Assembly: GCA_001312505.1 (NCBI GenBank)
Contig: BBDW01000001.1
Span: forward strand, 124,001-188,000
Origin: Mediterraneibacter faecis JCM 15917
Lineage (GTDB): Bacteria > Bacillota > Clostridia > Lachnospirales > Lachnospiraceae
Reading direction: 5' to 3'
Length of the DNA stretch: 64,000 nt
Positions within the stretch are counted from its first letter, which is position 1. The number at the start of each line of letters is the position of its first letter. The translations under genes were made by a program, and so were the position numbers. Of the stretch, positions 36,700 to 45,793 are shown one piece after another. The notes below the pieces were generated by a model, which saw only the letters and a list, made by a program, of their open reading frames with translations, was not told the origin of the DNA and searched no databases.

Positions 36700-38259
36700 T
36701 TGAGCAGCAGTACACTCGAGGGAAAGAAAAAGACAGAGAACGGAACAAAGAGGCTGATCTTCACAGCAGTATCTATCTTGCTGGAGATCGTCTTCCTTCT
36801 CTTTCTGTTTACAAAGGTAAGTGAATACGCAACCATTATTGACTGGGCAACAAGAATCGTGGCAATCTTTCTTGTGCTTGGACTTTACAGCATGGATAAG
36901 ACTTCATCAATGAAAATGCCATGGATCATACTGATGCTTGCATTCCCGATTCTTGGTGTGAGTCTTTATCTTCTCGTAGGTCTGAACGGAAGCACGAAGA
37001 AGATGCGGGCAAGATATGAAGAGATTGATAAAAAACTGCTCCCATATCTTCCGGATAACAGACAGATTCTCGAATGGATGAAAGAAGAGAGTCCGCAGGC
37101 GGGGGCAATCGCTTCTTATCTGACGAATTACTCTTGTTACCCGGTTTATCAGAACACAGATGTTACATATTATGATGAGGCGATCAAAGGGCTGGATGCA
37201 CAGCTGAAGGATCTTTCAAAGGCAGAAAAGTTCATCTTTATGGAGTATCATGCCATCGAAGACGAAGAGGCATGGCAACGGATCCAGACGGTACTTGAAG
37301 ACCGTGTGAAAGCAGGCGTAGAAGTCCGTATCTTCTATGATGATATGGGATCGATCTGGTTTGTGAACATGGATTTTGCAACAAAACTGAAATCTTTAGG
37401 AATCAAATGCCGTGTATTTAACCCGATTCTGCCGGGATTGAATATGTTCCTGAACAATCGCGATCACCGGAAGATTACTGTGATTGATGGAAAGGTTGCT
37501 TACACAGGTGGATACAATCTGGCGAATGAGTATTTCAACATCACACATCCGTATGGAATCTGGAAAGATACCGGGATCCGTATGGAAGGAGATGCGGTCA
37601 AGTCTATGACAGTAGCATTTCTGGAAATGTGGAATGCAGCAGGAAATGTAAAGTCAAAAGAACTTGTACCGGAGAAATATGTGCTCAACTATGCATACCA
37701 GGCACAACAGCGTGGTTATGTCCAGCCATATGCAGACAGTCCTCTGGATGGAGAGCAGGTAGGCGAGGAAGTATATATCAGTATGGCGAACAAAGCGGAG
37801 AAATACTGCTGGTTTATCACTCCATATTTGATTATTACAGACGAGATGACGCATGCACTCACACTGGCAGCAAAGCGTGGTGTTGATGTACGTATCATAA
37901 CACCGGGTATCCCAGACAAGAAGATGGTTTACAGTGTGACCCGTTCCTTCTATCATAATCTGGTTAAGCATGGAGTCCGTATCTATGAGTGGACACCGGG
38001 ATTCTGTCATGCGAAGATGAGTGTGGCAGATGATAAAATGGCGACCTGCGGAACGATCAATCTCGATTACCGCAGCCTGTACCATCACTTTGAGAATGGA
38101 TGCTTCCTGGCAGATTGCGACGCAGTGCTGGAGATCCGGGATGATCTGATCCGCACGATGGGAGAAAGCAGAGAAGTGACCGAGCAGTATAAAGAAGGAA
38201 GAAGTGCGGGCTTAAGACTCGGACAGCTGATCTTACGTCTGTTTGCGGAGCTGCTCTGA
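36700..38259 (+). CDS. cls: Cardiolipin synthase (phospholipase D family)
   Basis: Joins phosphatidylglycerol molecules to make cardiolipin at the membrane. The ~519-residue protein has two N-terminal membrane helices (IFTAVSILLEIVFLLFLF and WIILMLAFPILGVSLYLLVG). It has two HKD motifs: RDHRKITVIDGKVAYTGG (near residue 250) and FCHAKMSVADDKMATCGTINLD (near 435). I chose TTG 36700 because a purine-rich AAAAGGGG site lies nine bases upstream; the upstream open frame has no ribosome site. The G7 run in that site is probably inflated. The gene has its own promoter. Confidence 0.9.
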   Translation: MSSSTLEGKKKTENGTKRLIFTAVSILLEIVFLLFLFTKVSEYATIIDWATRIVAIFLVLGLYSMDKTSSMKMPWIILMLAFPILGVSLYLLVGLNGSTKKMRARYEEIDKKLLPYLPDNRQILEWMKEESPQAGAIASYLTNYSCYPVYQNTDVTYYDEAIKGLDAQLKDLSKAEKFIFMEYHAIEDEEAWQRIQTVLEDRVKAGVEVRIFYDDMGSIWFVNMDFATKLKSLGIKCRVFNPILPGLNMFLNNRDHRKITVIDGKVAYTGGYNLANEYFNITHPYGIWKDTGIRMEGDAVKSMTVAFLEMWNAAGNVKSKELVPEKYVLNYAYQAQQRGYVQPYADSPLDGEQVGEEVYISMANKAEKYCWFITPYLIITDEMTHALTLAAKRGVDVRIITPGIPDKKMVYSVTRSFYHNLVKHGVRIYEWTPGFCHAKMSVADDKMATCGTINLDYRSLYHHFENGCFLADCDAVLEIRDDLIRTMGESREVTEQYKEGRSAGLRLGQLILRLFAELL

Positions 38260-38275
38260 TAATATCGTTTGTGGG

Positions 38276-38304
38276 TTGAATTTGCATTGGATTGATTGTA
38301 TAAT
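38276..38304 (+). promoter_or_regulatory. pgi promoter
   Basis: TTGAAT, a 17-base spacer and TATAAT, 33 bases before pgi. Confidence 0.75.
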
Positions 38305-38337
38305 GAACTTGATTATTTTTTGAAGGAGGAATCAACG

Positions 38338-39918
38338 ATGATTACCTGGAACAATTTGGATAAGCTTACTTCTTATCAGGAACTTGAGAAGACAGAAAGT
38401 GTAGACCTCGCAGCAGTGATGGCCGGAGAGAACGGAGCAGAGCGTGTGAAGAACTACAGCGTTCCGATGGCAGAAGGATTAGCATACAATTATGCAGCGA
38501 AGAAAGTGGATGACACAGTTCTCTCAGCTCTTGAGAAACTGGCAGAAGAAGCACAGCTGACAGAGAAGTTCGAAGCACTTTACAACGGAGAAGTTGTGAA
38601 CACAGGAGAGAAGCGTCTCGTACTTCACCATATGACACGCGGACAGCTCGGAGATGCTGTTGTGGCTGACGGTGTTGACAAGCGTACTTTCTATGTAGAG
38701 CAGCAGAAGAAGATTGCTGAGTTCGCGAACAAAGTACATGCAGGTGAGATCACAAACGGTGCCGGAGAGAAGTTTACAACAGTTGTTCAGATCGGTATCG
38801 GCGGAAGTGACCTCGGTCCTCGCGCAATGTACCTTGCACTTGAGAACTGGGCAAAGAAGAATGATACATTCAAGATGGAAGCAAAGTTCATCAGCAACGT
38901 TGACCCGGATGATGCGGCAGCAGTTCTGAATTCTGTAGATGTTGCTCACTCTATCTTCGTACTTGTATCCAAGTCAGGAACAACACTTGAGACTCTGACA
39001 AATGAGTCCTTTGTAAAGGATGCTCTTAAGAACGCAGGACTTGACGCATCCAAGCATATGATCGCAGTAACAAGTGAGACTTCACCACTTGCCAAGAGTG
39101 ATGATTACCTTGCAGCCTTCTTCATGGATGACTATATCGGAGGACGTTTCTCATCTACATCAGCAGTTGGTGGAGCCGTACTTTCCCTCGCATTCGGACC
39201 GGAAGTATTCGCACAGTTCCTTGACGGAGCAGCAGCTGAGGATAAACTGTCCCTCAATAAGAATATCAAAGAGAACCCGGAGATGCTCGATGCATTGATC
39301 GGTGTATATGAGAGAAATGTACTCGGATACCCAAGCACAGCAGTACTTCCATACTCCCAGGCACTTAGCCGCTTCCCTGCACATCTGCAGCAGCTGGATA
39401 TGGAGTCTAACGGAAAATCCGTAAACCGCTTTGGTGAGCCGGTTGATTACGTGACAGGACCGGTTATCTTCGGAGAGCCTGGAACAAACGGACAGCACTC
39501 CTTCTATCAGCTCCTTCACCAGGGAACAGATATTGTGCCGCTTCAGTTCGTAGGATTCAAGAACAGCCAGATCGGTACAGATGTTGTGATCCAGGACAGC
39601 ACAAGCCAGCAGAAACTCTGCGCGAACGTAGCTGCTCAGATCGTAGCATTTGCATGTGGTAAAGAAGACGAGAACCGTAACAAGAACTTCGAAGGAGGAC
39701 GTCCTTCAAGCATCATTATCGGAGACCAGTTAACACCGGCATCTCTCGGAGCACTGCTTGCTCACTTCGAGAACAAGATCATGTTCCAGGGATTCCTGTG
39801 GAATGTAAACAGCTTCGATCAGGAAGGTGTTCAGCTCGGTAAAGTCCTTGCAAAACGCGTACTTGCACATGAGACAGACGGAGCCCTGAAAGTATTCAGT
39901 GATCTTCTGAATATCTAA
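38338..39918 (+). CDS. pgi: Glucose-6-phosphate isomerase
   Basis: Interconverts glucose-6-phosphate and fructose-6-phosphate in glycolysis. The 526-residue enzyme shows VQIGIGGSDLGPRAMYLAL, FVLVSKSGTTLETLTNESF, DYIGGRFSSTSAVGG, and a C-terminal GGRPSSIIIGDQLTPASLGALLAHFENK with EGVQLGKVLA. Codon use is strongly biased to preferred codons, as expected for high expression, and the gene contains no G6 or longer run. The start ATG follows AAGGAGGA. A strong terminator follows; the gene is monocistronic. Confidence 0.95.
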   Translation: MITWNNLDKLTSYQELEKTESVDLAAVMAGENGAERVKNYSVPMAEGLAYNYAAKKVDDTVLSALEKLAEEAQLTEKFEALYNGEVVNTGEKRLVLHHMTRGQLGDAVVADGVDKRTFYVEQQKKIAEFANKVHAGEITNGAGEKFTTVVQIGIGGSDLGPRAMYLALENWAKKNDTFKMEAKFISNVDPDDAAAVLNSVDVAHSIFVLVSKSGTTLETLTNESFVKDALKNAGLDASKHMIAVTSETSPLAKSDDYLAAFFMDDYIGGRFSSTSAVGGAVLSLAFGPEVFAQFLDGAAAEDKLSLNKNIKENPEMLDALIGVYERNVLGYPSTAVLPYSQALSRFPAHLQQLDMESNGKSVNRFGEPVDYVTGPVIFGEPGTNGQHSFYQLLHQGTDIVPLQFVGFKNSQIGTDVVIQDSTSQQKLCANVAAQIVAFACGKEDENRNKNFEGGRPSSIIIGDQLTPASLGALLAHFENKIMFQGFLWNVNSFDQEGVQLGKVLAKRVLAHETDGALKVFSDLLNI

Positions 39919-39946
39919 TAGAATCATATAAGTAAAAAGTATAGGA

Positions 39947-39989
39947 ATCGTGCTGTCGGCGGAGAGTTCTGCTGACAGCACGATTTTTT
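39947..39989 (+). terminator. Terminator after pgi
   Basis: ATCGTGCTGTC and GACAGCACGAT pair, with inner GC/GC pairing, and are followed by T6. Confidence 0.9.
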
Positions 39990-40023
39990 AAGGAAAGGAT
40001 TTTGTAAAAGAGAGAGGAAGCAA

Positions 40024-41408
40024 ATGAAAAAGCGAAGGATTAAAGGAATTCAGATGATTCCATATGGACTTCTGGCCGGAGTTATGACAGAAGATTCAAT
40101 AGAAGAGAGGCAAAGAGAAGTCCGCCTGACAGAGATTTCATCCGAAGGATTCCGCATCCGGCTTTGCAGGAGAGGGAAAGCAGAGGAGAACATTTATCCG
40201 AAAGCATTCAAGATCTGCTTCTATCAGATGGATCAGGCAGAGTATCGGGAGATTGAAATTCGTCATTTTCAGATAGAGGCTGGGGAACTGACAGAATTCT
40301 ATCAAGCCTATGATATTTTCACAGTTCAGGAAGATTATAAAGAAGCCTTTCAGAAGCTCTGTGTCGAATACAGCCGATACATTTCGCTCAAGCTGGAACA
40401 GGATGATGCACATCTGGCGCAAGAAATGACCGGTTATCCCGCGCAGGAAGAAGAGGAACATTTCAAGAATGAAACAGAACAAAATAAAGCGTGGTTTCAG
40501 AATGCGGAGATCTTCCGAAATCTGCCGGCAGAATTAGCGGTAGAACTGGATCATCCGAAACTATACGAACAATATCTGACCAGACCGATTGAACGGTTCA
40601 TGAAAGAATACTGGCAGCAGCATGGAATCAAAGATGCGCGGATCCTGGGAAGACAACCGGACCGGTTGTATCTCGGCAACCAATTCTGTCCACATCTATT
40701 TCCGAAAGAAGAACAGTTCTTTGCACTTCTTGAGAAAGCAGATAAAGAACGGATAGAAGTGACCGTTGCCTTTTCCTTTATTCGGGAAGACAGGCTTGCA
40801 CAGACAGAACAGCTGTTGACACGCTGGATGAGTGGTGTGAACAACAGGAGACTTCCGGGGCGGAGAAGAAACGACTTGAGGTTGTAGTCAATGATTGGGG
40901 GGGACTGGCACATCTTGTGAAGCGGACAGAACATCTGATCCCGTGTCTTGGGACGCTCTTAAATAAGCGGAAGAAAGATCCGAGAATGTCCTACAAGATG
41001 GGAGATAAGACGCTGTTGGAACAGAATAATCTGAATGCAGGATTTTATCGCACTTATCTGGAAGAAAGTTTTGGAATCAGCTGTTATGAGTGGGAAAGCT
41101 GCGGTTATACACAGGAAATATCGCAAAAGATACAGAACCATCTCCATGTGCCGTTCTATCAGACAAATACGTCGAGCTATTGTACACTTTGCGCTGTACT
41201 GGAACACGGTGAACGTGGAAAACAAAGGGAGAGACAAGAATGTCCGGCACCGTGTCTGGAACATAGCTTCTTCTATCCAAAGCATTTATATATGAAGGGA
41301 AAATACAACAGTCTGTTCGCATTGGATAAACATCTGTTAGATGAACCGGAGCAGTTGAAGAGAGAACTTGGAATAAAATGGAACCGTCTTGTGGTCAATC
41401 TATTGTGA
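40024..41408 (+). CDS. Uncharacterised partner of U32 peptidase (frameshifted)
   Basis: A soluble protein of ~461 residues once corrected. The N-terminal part (KAFKICFYQMDQAEYREIEIRHFQIEAGELTEF) looks beta-rich. The C-terminal part has a Cys cluster (SSYCTLCAVL, ECPAPCLEHSFFYPKHLYMKGKYNSLFALD) that could bind metal or an Fe-S cluster. A missing G near 40826 splits the frame (ACGctg to ACGGctg restores LLTRLDEWCEQQ). The G7 run at 40899 encodes DWGGLAHL with a surplus Gly. It lies 29 bases before the U32 peptidase gene, so the two are probably functional partners. I do not recognise a named family. Confidence 0.6.
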
Positions 41409-41437
41409 AATGTGAAAAATAGAAGGATGATGGAAGA

Positions 41438-42580
41438 ATGGAGACACAGAAAAGAAAACAGAATGAAAAAGAAAAAGCAGAGCGAAGGATGAAAATCGTT
41501 GCAGGACTTGGCTCTATAGATGAATATATTCCATATGTCCTGGCAGGAGCAGACGAATTGTTCTGCGGATATGTGCCATATAACTGGACAAAAAAATACG
41601 GAACCGTACTTCCACTGAACCGCAGGGAAGTGCTGGCTTATAATGTGCAGCTCGGTTCTTTCAGTGAATTAGAGATCCTCTTAGCAATGATCAGGAAGTA
41701 TAGAAAGCCGGTGCATATCGCGATGAATTCTCTCTATTATATTCCGGAACAATATGAAGAGATCGCAGACATTGTGAAACAGTGTATGAAAATCGGATTC
41801 GACAGCTTCATCCTTGCCGATCCGGCATTGATTTTGTACCTGAGACAGAAAGGCATATCCTGTAAGATCCATCTTAGCGGTGAAGCCGGAGAAATGAACC
41901 GGGAGGCAATCAAAGTTTTCCGGGAAATGGGAATCGGTCGGATCATCTTCCACAGGAAAAACACAGTTGCATCGATGCGGCAGATGATAGAAGCTGTAAA
42001 TGCAGAAAAACTGGAATTCGAGGCCTTTGCATTGAACGAATTGTGTCAGTTCACAGGAGCATTCTGCAATTCCCTTCACTGTGACGAGATGGGGGGGTAT
42101 CTGTGCAGGACGACTTACTGGGGGGGAGATGCTGAGATGGAAGAGCGTATGGAACGAATGATAAAAAGAACATTGGAGATAGAAGAGCAACAATATCTCT
42201 GTGGGAAGAGTGGATGTGCGTTGTGTGCGCTGCCACAGCTGGAGGCAGCAGGGATTACCCATCTGAAACTGGTTGGACGAGGAAATTATGTGGAAGATAT
42301 GATTCGGGATATTCGGAATCTGAAGGCTGCGCTGGGAGTTCTGGAGGAGAATCGAAGAGAAGAAAAAGAGACAGGGGGGGGATATATCGATCAATTAGAT
42401 AAGAAAATCTTTGCTGGTCAGCCGTGTGGGAATAATTGTATTTATAATCCGGGGGCAGTTTCTTTGAGGTGTATGGGGAAAAAGAGAAAAGTTCAGAATA
42501 GAAAAAGAAAGCGTATTTCGTGGAGTAGATTACTCTACGAAATACGCTTTTTCTTTAAATTGTTTCAAATCTTAGTATAA
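41438..42580 (+). CDS. Peptidase U32 family protein
   Basis: The TIM-barrel-like core shows the family features: AGADELFCGYVPYNW (near residue 35), AMNSLYYIPEQYEEIADIV, GFDSFILADPALILYL, KIHLSGEAGEMN, and a Cys cluster (ALNELCQFTGAFCNSLHC, CGKSGCALCALPQLEAAGITHLKLVGRG). U32 relatives with such Cys sets act with tRNA/RNA hydroxylation or with prenyl/ubiquinone hydroxylation rather than as proteases. The last ~25 residues are coded by the palindrome at 42508-42550, so the original C-terminus may have been shorter. ATG 41489 is a possible later start. Confidence 0.78.
   Translation: METQKRKQNEKEKAERRMKIVAGLGSIDEYIPYVLAGADELFCGYVPYNWTKKYGTVLPLNRREVLAYNVQLGSFSELEILLAMIRKYRKPVHIAMNSLYYIPEQYEEIADIVKQCMKIGFDSFILADPALILYLRQKGISCKIHLSGEAGEMNREAIKVFREMGIGRIIFHRKNTVASMRQMIEAVNAEKLEFEAFALNELCQFTGAFCNSLHCDEMGGYLCRTTYWGGDAEMEERMERMIKRTLEIEEQQYLCGKSGCALCALPQLEAAGITHLKLVGRGNYVEDMIRDIRNLKAALGVLEENRREEKETGGGYIDQLDKKIFAGQPCGNNCIYNPGAVSLRCMGKKRKVQNRKRKRISWSRLLYEIRFFFKLFQILV
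42508..42550. repeat. Palindrome L (inverted-repeat element, copy 1)
   Basis: AAAGCGTATTTCGTGGAGTA-GAT-TACTCTACGAAATACGCTTT pairs almost perfectly (one G-T position in the arms) and is followed by T-rich sequence, so it can also act as a terminator. It overlaps the 3' end of the U32 gene. Its core TTTCGTGGAGTA-GAT-TACTCTACGAAA recurs at 42937. Confidence 0.85.
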
Positions 42581-42936
42581 TTATCATGTATAGTCTACTC
42601 TTTTCAAACATTTCTGTCAATGAATATACGTTCATTTCATGAATTTATACAATCTTTTAGCAAAAAAATCGAAAAACAGATACTTTCGCCATTTTAATCT
42701 CCTTTTTTGAATGGATTTTTATCTATTCGCCGTCAAATTCATGGTCAATTGTCAGTCAATTTACAAACCATCAGATCAGAAAATTAAAAATAATTATCTT
42801 ACTTTATCTAAGTTACTTCGTACTTTTATAATCACATGTATTTAAAAATCAATCGTAATTACAATTTTACAGCATTTATTTACCGTCAAATTTTTGGTCA
42901 GACGTCTGGAATCCCTTGATCTTCAAGGGGGTTCAT
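42581..42936. other. AT-rich non-coding spacer between two palindromes
   Basis: No supportable gene. It contains two related motifs, CCGTCAAATTCATGGTCA (~42729) and CCGTCAAATTTTTGGTCA (~42885), and a hairpin CCCTTG-atctt-CAAGGG at ~42912-42930. The composition is far more AT-rich than the flanking U32 and AP2 genes. Confidence 0.6.
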
Positions 42937-42969
42937 AAATTTCGTAGAGTAATCTACTCTACGAAATTT
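42937..42969. repeat. Palindrome R (inverted-repeat element, copy 2)
   Basis: AAATTTCGTAGAGTA-ATC-TACTCTACGAAATTT has exact 15-base arms. Its central ATC is the complement of the GAT in copy 1, so the two copies are inverted relative to each other. It ends ~22 bases before the AP2 gene start. Confidence 0.88.
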
Positions 42970-42991
42970 CTTGCAAAAAGGGTGGAGACTT

Positions 42992-43552
42992 ATGGGAAGA
43001 AGACCAGCAGATCTGTCAGGAAGAAAATTTGGTATGTTGACAGCCAAGTATGCGACAGAGAAAAGAGATAAACGAGGCTCCGTTTATTGGCATTGTGTCT
43101 GCGATTGCGGAAATGAAGTTGACGTGACGGCAGCAGGTCTTGTGCATGGTAATTATCATAGCTGCGGTTGTTTACAAAAGAAGAACCGTCAGGAAATTGC
43201 GCAGAGACGACATCTCGTAGACGGAACCTGTGTTGAAGTACTAGAAAAAAGAAAAAGCAGAAAAGATAACATGAGTGGTTTTCGTGGCGTTTTCCAGTTG
43301 AAGAATTGTAATCGGTATCGTGTGGATATCGGATTCAAGGGAAAGCGCTATTATGTTGGTCTTTTTGACAATTATGACGAAGCGGTGCAGGCAAGACTCG
43401 CAGCGGAGAATCTGATCCACAATGGTTTCATTCAGAAATGGAAGGAATGGAATGAGAAGGAGAAGGAAGATCCAAAGTGGGGGGGGAAGGAGCATCCGCT
43501 TGTGTTTGATGTGAAGAAAGAGGATGGGGGGGAGATTCGGGTGAGTGTGTGA
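42992..43552 (+). CDS. AP2/ERF-domain DNA-binding protein with zinc-ribbon
   Basis: The 186-residue protein has an N-terminal zinc-binding part (FGMLTAKYATEKRDKRGSVYWHCVCDCGNEV ... HSCGCLQKKNRQ). A plant-type AP2 domain follows near residues 85-145 (MSGFRGVFQLKNCNRYRVDIGFKGKRYYVGLFDNYDEAVQARLAAENLIHNGF), then a charged tail. In bacteria and phages this pairing is known from HNH homing endonucleases and transposon-linked proteins; no HNH residues are seen. The start ATG 42992 follows GGGTGGAG. The palindrome just upstream may be its binding site. G7 runs at 43481 and 43525 affect the tail. Confidence 0.8.
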   Translation: MGRRPADLSGRKFGMLTAKYATEKRDKRGSVYWHCVCDCGNEVDVTAAGLVHGNYHSCGCLQKKNRQEIAQRRHLVDGTCVEVLEKRKSRKDNMSGFRGVFQLKNCNRYRVDIGFKGKRYYVGLFDNYDEAVQARLAAENLIHNGFIQKWKEWNEKEKEDPKWGGKEHPLVFDVKKEDGGEIRVSV

Positions 43553-43697
43553 GATATGATTGTCGCGCCGAGAGGGGATGGCATCATAAGGAAACACTTA
43601 GCCGTGTGATGAACACACAGGGAATTAGAAAAAGAAATCATTTATGAAAGCGAATGTGCATATAAAGATAATTTTGGGATGAAGGAGTTTAGAGAAC

Positions 43698-44146
43698 ATG
43701 AAAGTATGTTTAGTTGGTTCATCAGGAGGACATCTGACACATTTATATATGTTAAAGCCGTTTTGGAAAGATAAAGAACGTTTTTGGGTTACGTTTGATA
43801 AAGAGGATGCAAGAAGCTTGCTTGAAGGTGAAAAAATGTATCCTTGTTATTATCCGACAAACCGGAGTCTAAAGGCTCTTATTAAGAATACCAAGATTGC
43901 ATGGAATGTATTACATAAGGAAAAGCCAGACTTGATTATTTCCTGTGGTGCAGCAGTTGCGGTCCCGTTTTTTATATTGGTAAAATGATGGGCGCAAAGT
44001 TGGTCTATATTGAGGTTTTTGATCGAATTGATAAACCGACAATGACAGGAAAGATGGTTTATCCCATTGTGGACAAGTTTGTTGTGCAGTGGGACGAGCA
44101 GAAAAAGGTTTATCCGAAAGCAGTCAATCTGGGAAGTATATTCTAA
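43698..44146 (+). CDS. Alg14/EpsD-like glycosyltransferase anchoring subunit (frameshifted)
   Basis: The membrane-anchoring partner of a two-part UDP-sugar glycosyltransferase (PssD/EpsE-type). It begins MKVCLVGSSGGHLTHLYML, the family signature, followed by the PDLIISCGAAVAVPFFYIGK segment. A T missing from the T6 run near 43974 breaks the frame; restored, the protein continues MMGAKLVYIEVFDRIDKPTMTGKMVYPIVDKFVVQW and ends at 44146 (149 residues, normal). It is the first gene of the exopolysaccharide cluster, with the catalytic subunit just downstream. Confidence 0.87.
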
Positions 44147-44162
44147 GCAGGGGGACGAGAAA

Positions 44163-44657
44163 ATGATTTTTGTGACGGTAGGAACACATGAGCAGCCATT
44201 TAATCGGCTGATTCAGAAAATAGATGAATTAAAGAAAGACGGCATTATAAACGAAGATGTAATTATCCAGACTGGCTTTAGTACATACGAGCCGAAATAC
44301 TGTCAGTGGAGTAAGCTGATTCCATATCAGCAGATGGTGAAAAATGTGGCCGACGCCCGTATTGTAATCACTCACGGTGGCCCGGCAAGTTTTATCATGC
44401 CACTACAGATAGGTAAGACTCCTATTGTTGTGCCGCGTCAGCATCAGTTCAATGAGCATGTGAACGATCATCAGGTGGAGTTTGCGAGAAACGTGGCTCA
44501 GAGAATGGGAACGATTATCCCGGTAGAAGATATTGAAACATTGGGAGATATCATAACGAACTATGATCAGATTGTTGCTGGCATGGGACATGGTATGAGC
44601 AGTAACAATGCAAAGTTTAATGAAGAACTTGAAAAATTAGTAGATGAATTGTATTGA
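44163..44657 (+). CDS. Alg13/EpsE-like glycosyltransferase catalytic subunit
   Basis: A GT28-type C-terminal half enzyme of 164 residues that works with the preceding Alg14-like protein on lipid-linked sugars. Marks are MIFVTVGTHEQPFNRLI, then THGGPASFIMPLQIGKTPIVVPRQHQFNEHVNDHQVEFA, the UDP-GlcNAc/galactose-binding region of the family. Start ATG 44163 lies 16 bases after the previous stop. It overlaps the following pyruvyltransferase-like reading frame region, so the cluster is tightly packed. Confidence 0.9.
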   Translation: MIFVTVGTHEQPFNRLIQKIDELKKDGIINEDVIIQTGFSTYEPKYCQWSKLIPYQQMVKNVADARIVITHGGPASFIMPLQIGKTPIVVPRQHQFNEHVNDHQVEFARNVAQRMGTIIPVEDIETLGDIITNYDQIVAGMGHGMSSNNAKFNEELEKLVDELY

Positions 44658-44667
44658 GGATGAATGG

Positions 44668-45792
44668 ATGAGAAAAGTTGGAATCATGTCGATGCAGCGC
44701 ATTGCAAACTACGGTTCGTTTTTGCAGGCATATGCATTGAAGCAGCTAATTGAGGAAGTTGGCTGTAATGTAGAATTTGTGGACTACCATGTAGGTGCTC
44801 CAGTAATTACAGAAAATGCAGATAGTAAAAACAAGGTTGTCCGAAAGATAGAAAAGGGACTGGAAACCTTTCGGTATCGGGCTCCTCTTGCACACAAATT
44901 ATCGTTCATCCGATATAAACAGTCCTTTGCTCAAAAGTATATGCCGCTTTTGGGAATTGCAGACGAAATGAACTACAACCCGACAGTGGATTGCCTTGTG
45001 ATTGGTAGTGATGAGGTTTTTAACTGTATTCAAAAAAATTCCAATGTGGGATATTCGCCAGAATTGTTTGGAAAAAATAACCATGCAAAGAAACTTATCA
45101 CTTATGCAGCGTCTTTCGGCAATACAACATTAATAAAGCTGGAAAAGTATAAAAAGGCCAATGAAGTCGGAGCCTTGTTGAAGAAGTTTGACGCAATTTC
45201 TGTACGAGATGCTAATTCAGGAACTATTGTAGAGCAGCTCACTGGGAAAGAACCAGTGTACAATCTGGATCCGGTTCTGACCTATGATTATATGAACTGC
45301 TGCGACAAAATCCCACAGGTTCAGACTAATGAGAAGTATTTGATTCTGTACGCGTATGCAGGTCGTATTTCCAATGATGAGGCAGATTGGATTGTTGCTT
45401 ATGCAAAGAAAAAGAATTTGAAGGTATATGCAATTGGTGGTATCCAAAAATGTGCAGACCGATTTGTGGACTGCTCACCCTTTGAGGTTCTGGCCTATTT
45501 CAGAAATGCAGAAGAAGTTATTACCGATACATTCCACGGCAGCATCTTCTCGGTGATCACACATCGGCCGTTTACAACATTGATTCGCAAGAGTGTAGGT
45601 AACAGCTATGGTAATGAAGAAAAGTTGAGCGATTTGCTAAAGCGACTGGGACTGGCCAATCGGATGACAACGAAAATTGAAGATACAGAAAACATCAATG
45701 AAAAGGCGATTGATTACGCGAAAGTTGATGAGCAGTTGAAAGCACATAGAGAAGTGGCGAAGGAGTATCTGAGAAAAAATTTAGAGGAATAA
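44668..45792 (+). CDS. Polysaccharide pyruvyl transferase family protein 1
   Basis: A WcaK/CsaB-type protein of 374 residues. Family marks are MQRIANYGSFLQAYALKQLI at the N-terminus, VIGSDEVFNC (near residue 112), ITYAASFGNT, YNLDPVLTYDY and the C-terminal TDTFHGSIFSVITHRPF. Family members transfer pyruvate from PEP as a ketal to sugar residues, though members beside FrhB-like proteins may do something else. Codons and GC resemble the genome core. It is followed two bases later by an FrhB-like gene. Confidence 0.85.
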   Translation: MRKVGIMSMQRIANYGSFLQAYALKQLIEEVGCNVEFVDYHVGAPVITENADSKNKVVRKIEKGLETFRYRAPLAHKLSFIRYKQSFAQKYMPLLGIADEMNYNPTVDCLVIGSDEVFNCIQKNSNVGYSPELFGKNNHAKKLITYAASFGNTTLIKLEKYKKANEVGALLKKFDAISVRDANSGTIVEQLTGKEPVYNLDPVLTYDYMNCCDKIPQVQTNEKYLILYAYAGRISNDEADWIVAYAKKKNLKVYAIGGIQKCADRFVDCSPFEVLAYFRNAEEVITDTFHGSIFSVITHRPFTTLIRKSVGNSYGNEEKLSDLLKRLGLANRMTTKIEDTENINEKAIDYAKVDEQLKAHREVAKEYLRKNLEE

Positions 45793-45793
45793 A

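Noticed and set aside
41681-42394. Minus-strand open frame (237 codons) opposite the U32 gene
   Set aside because: Antisense to a conserved family; the translated product looks like random Cys/His-rich sequence with no start signal.
43975-44146. Premature stop in the Alg14-like gene as real gene loss
   Set aside because: Adding one T to the T6 run restores the full conserved C-terminal half with normal length, so error is more likely.
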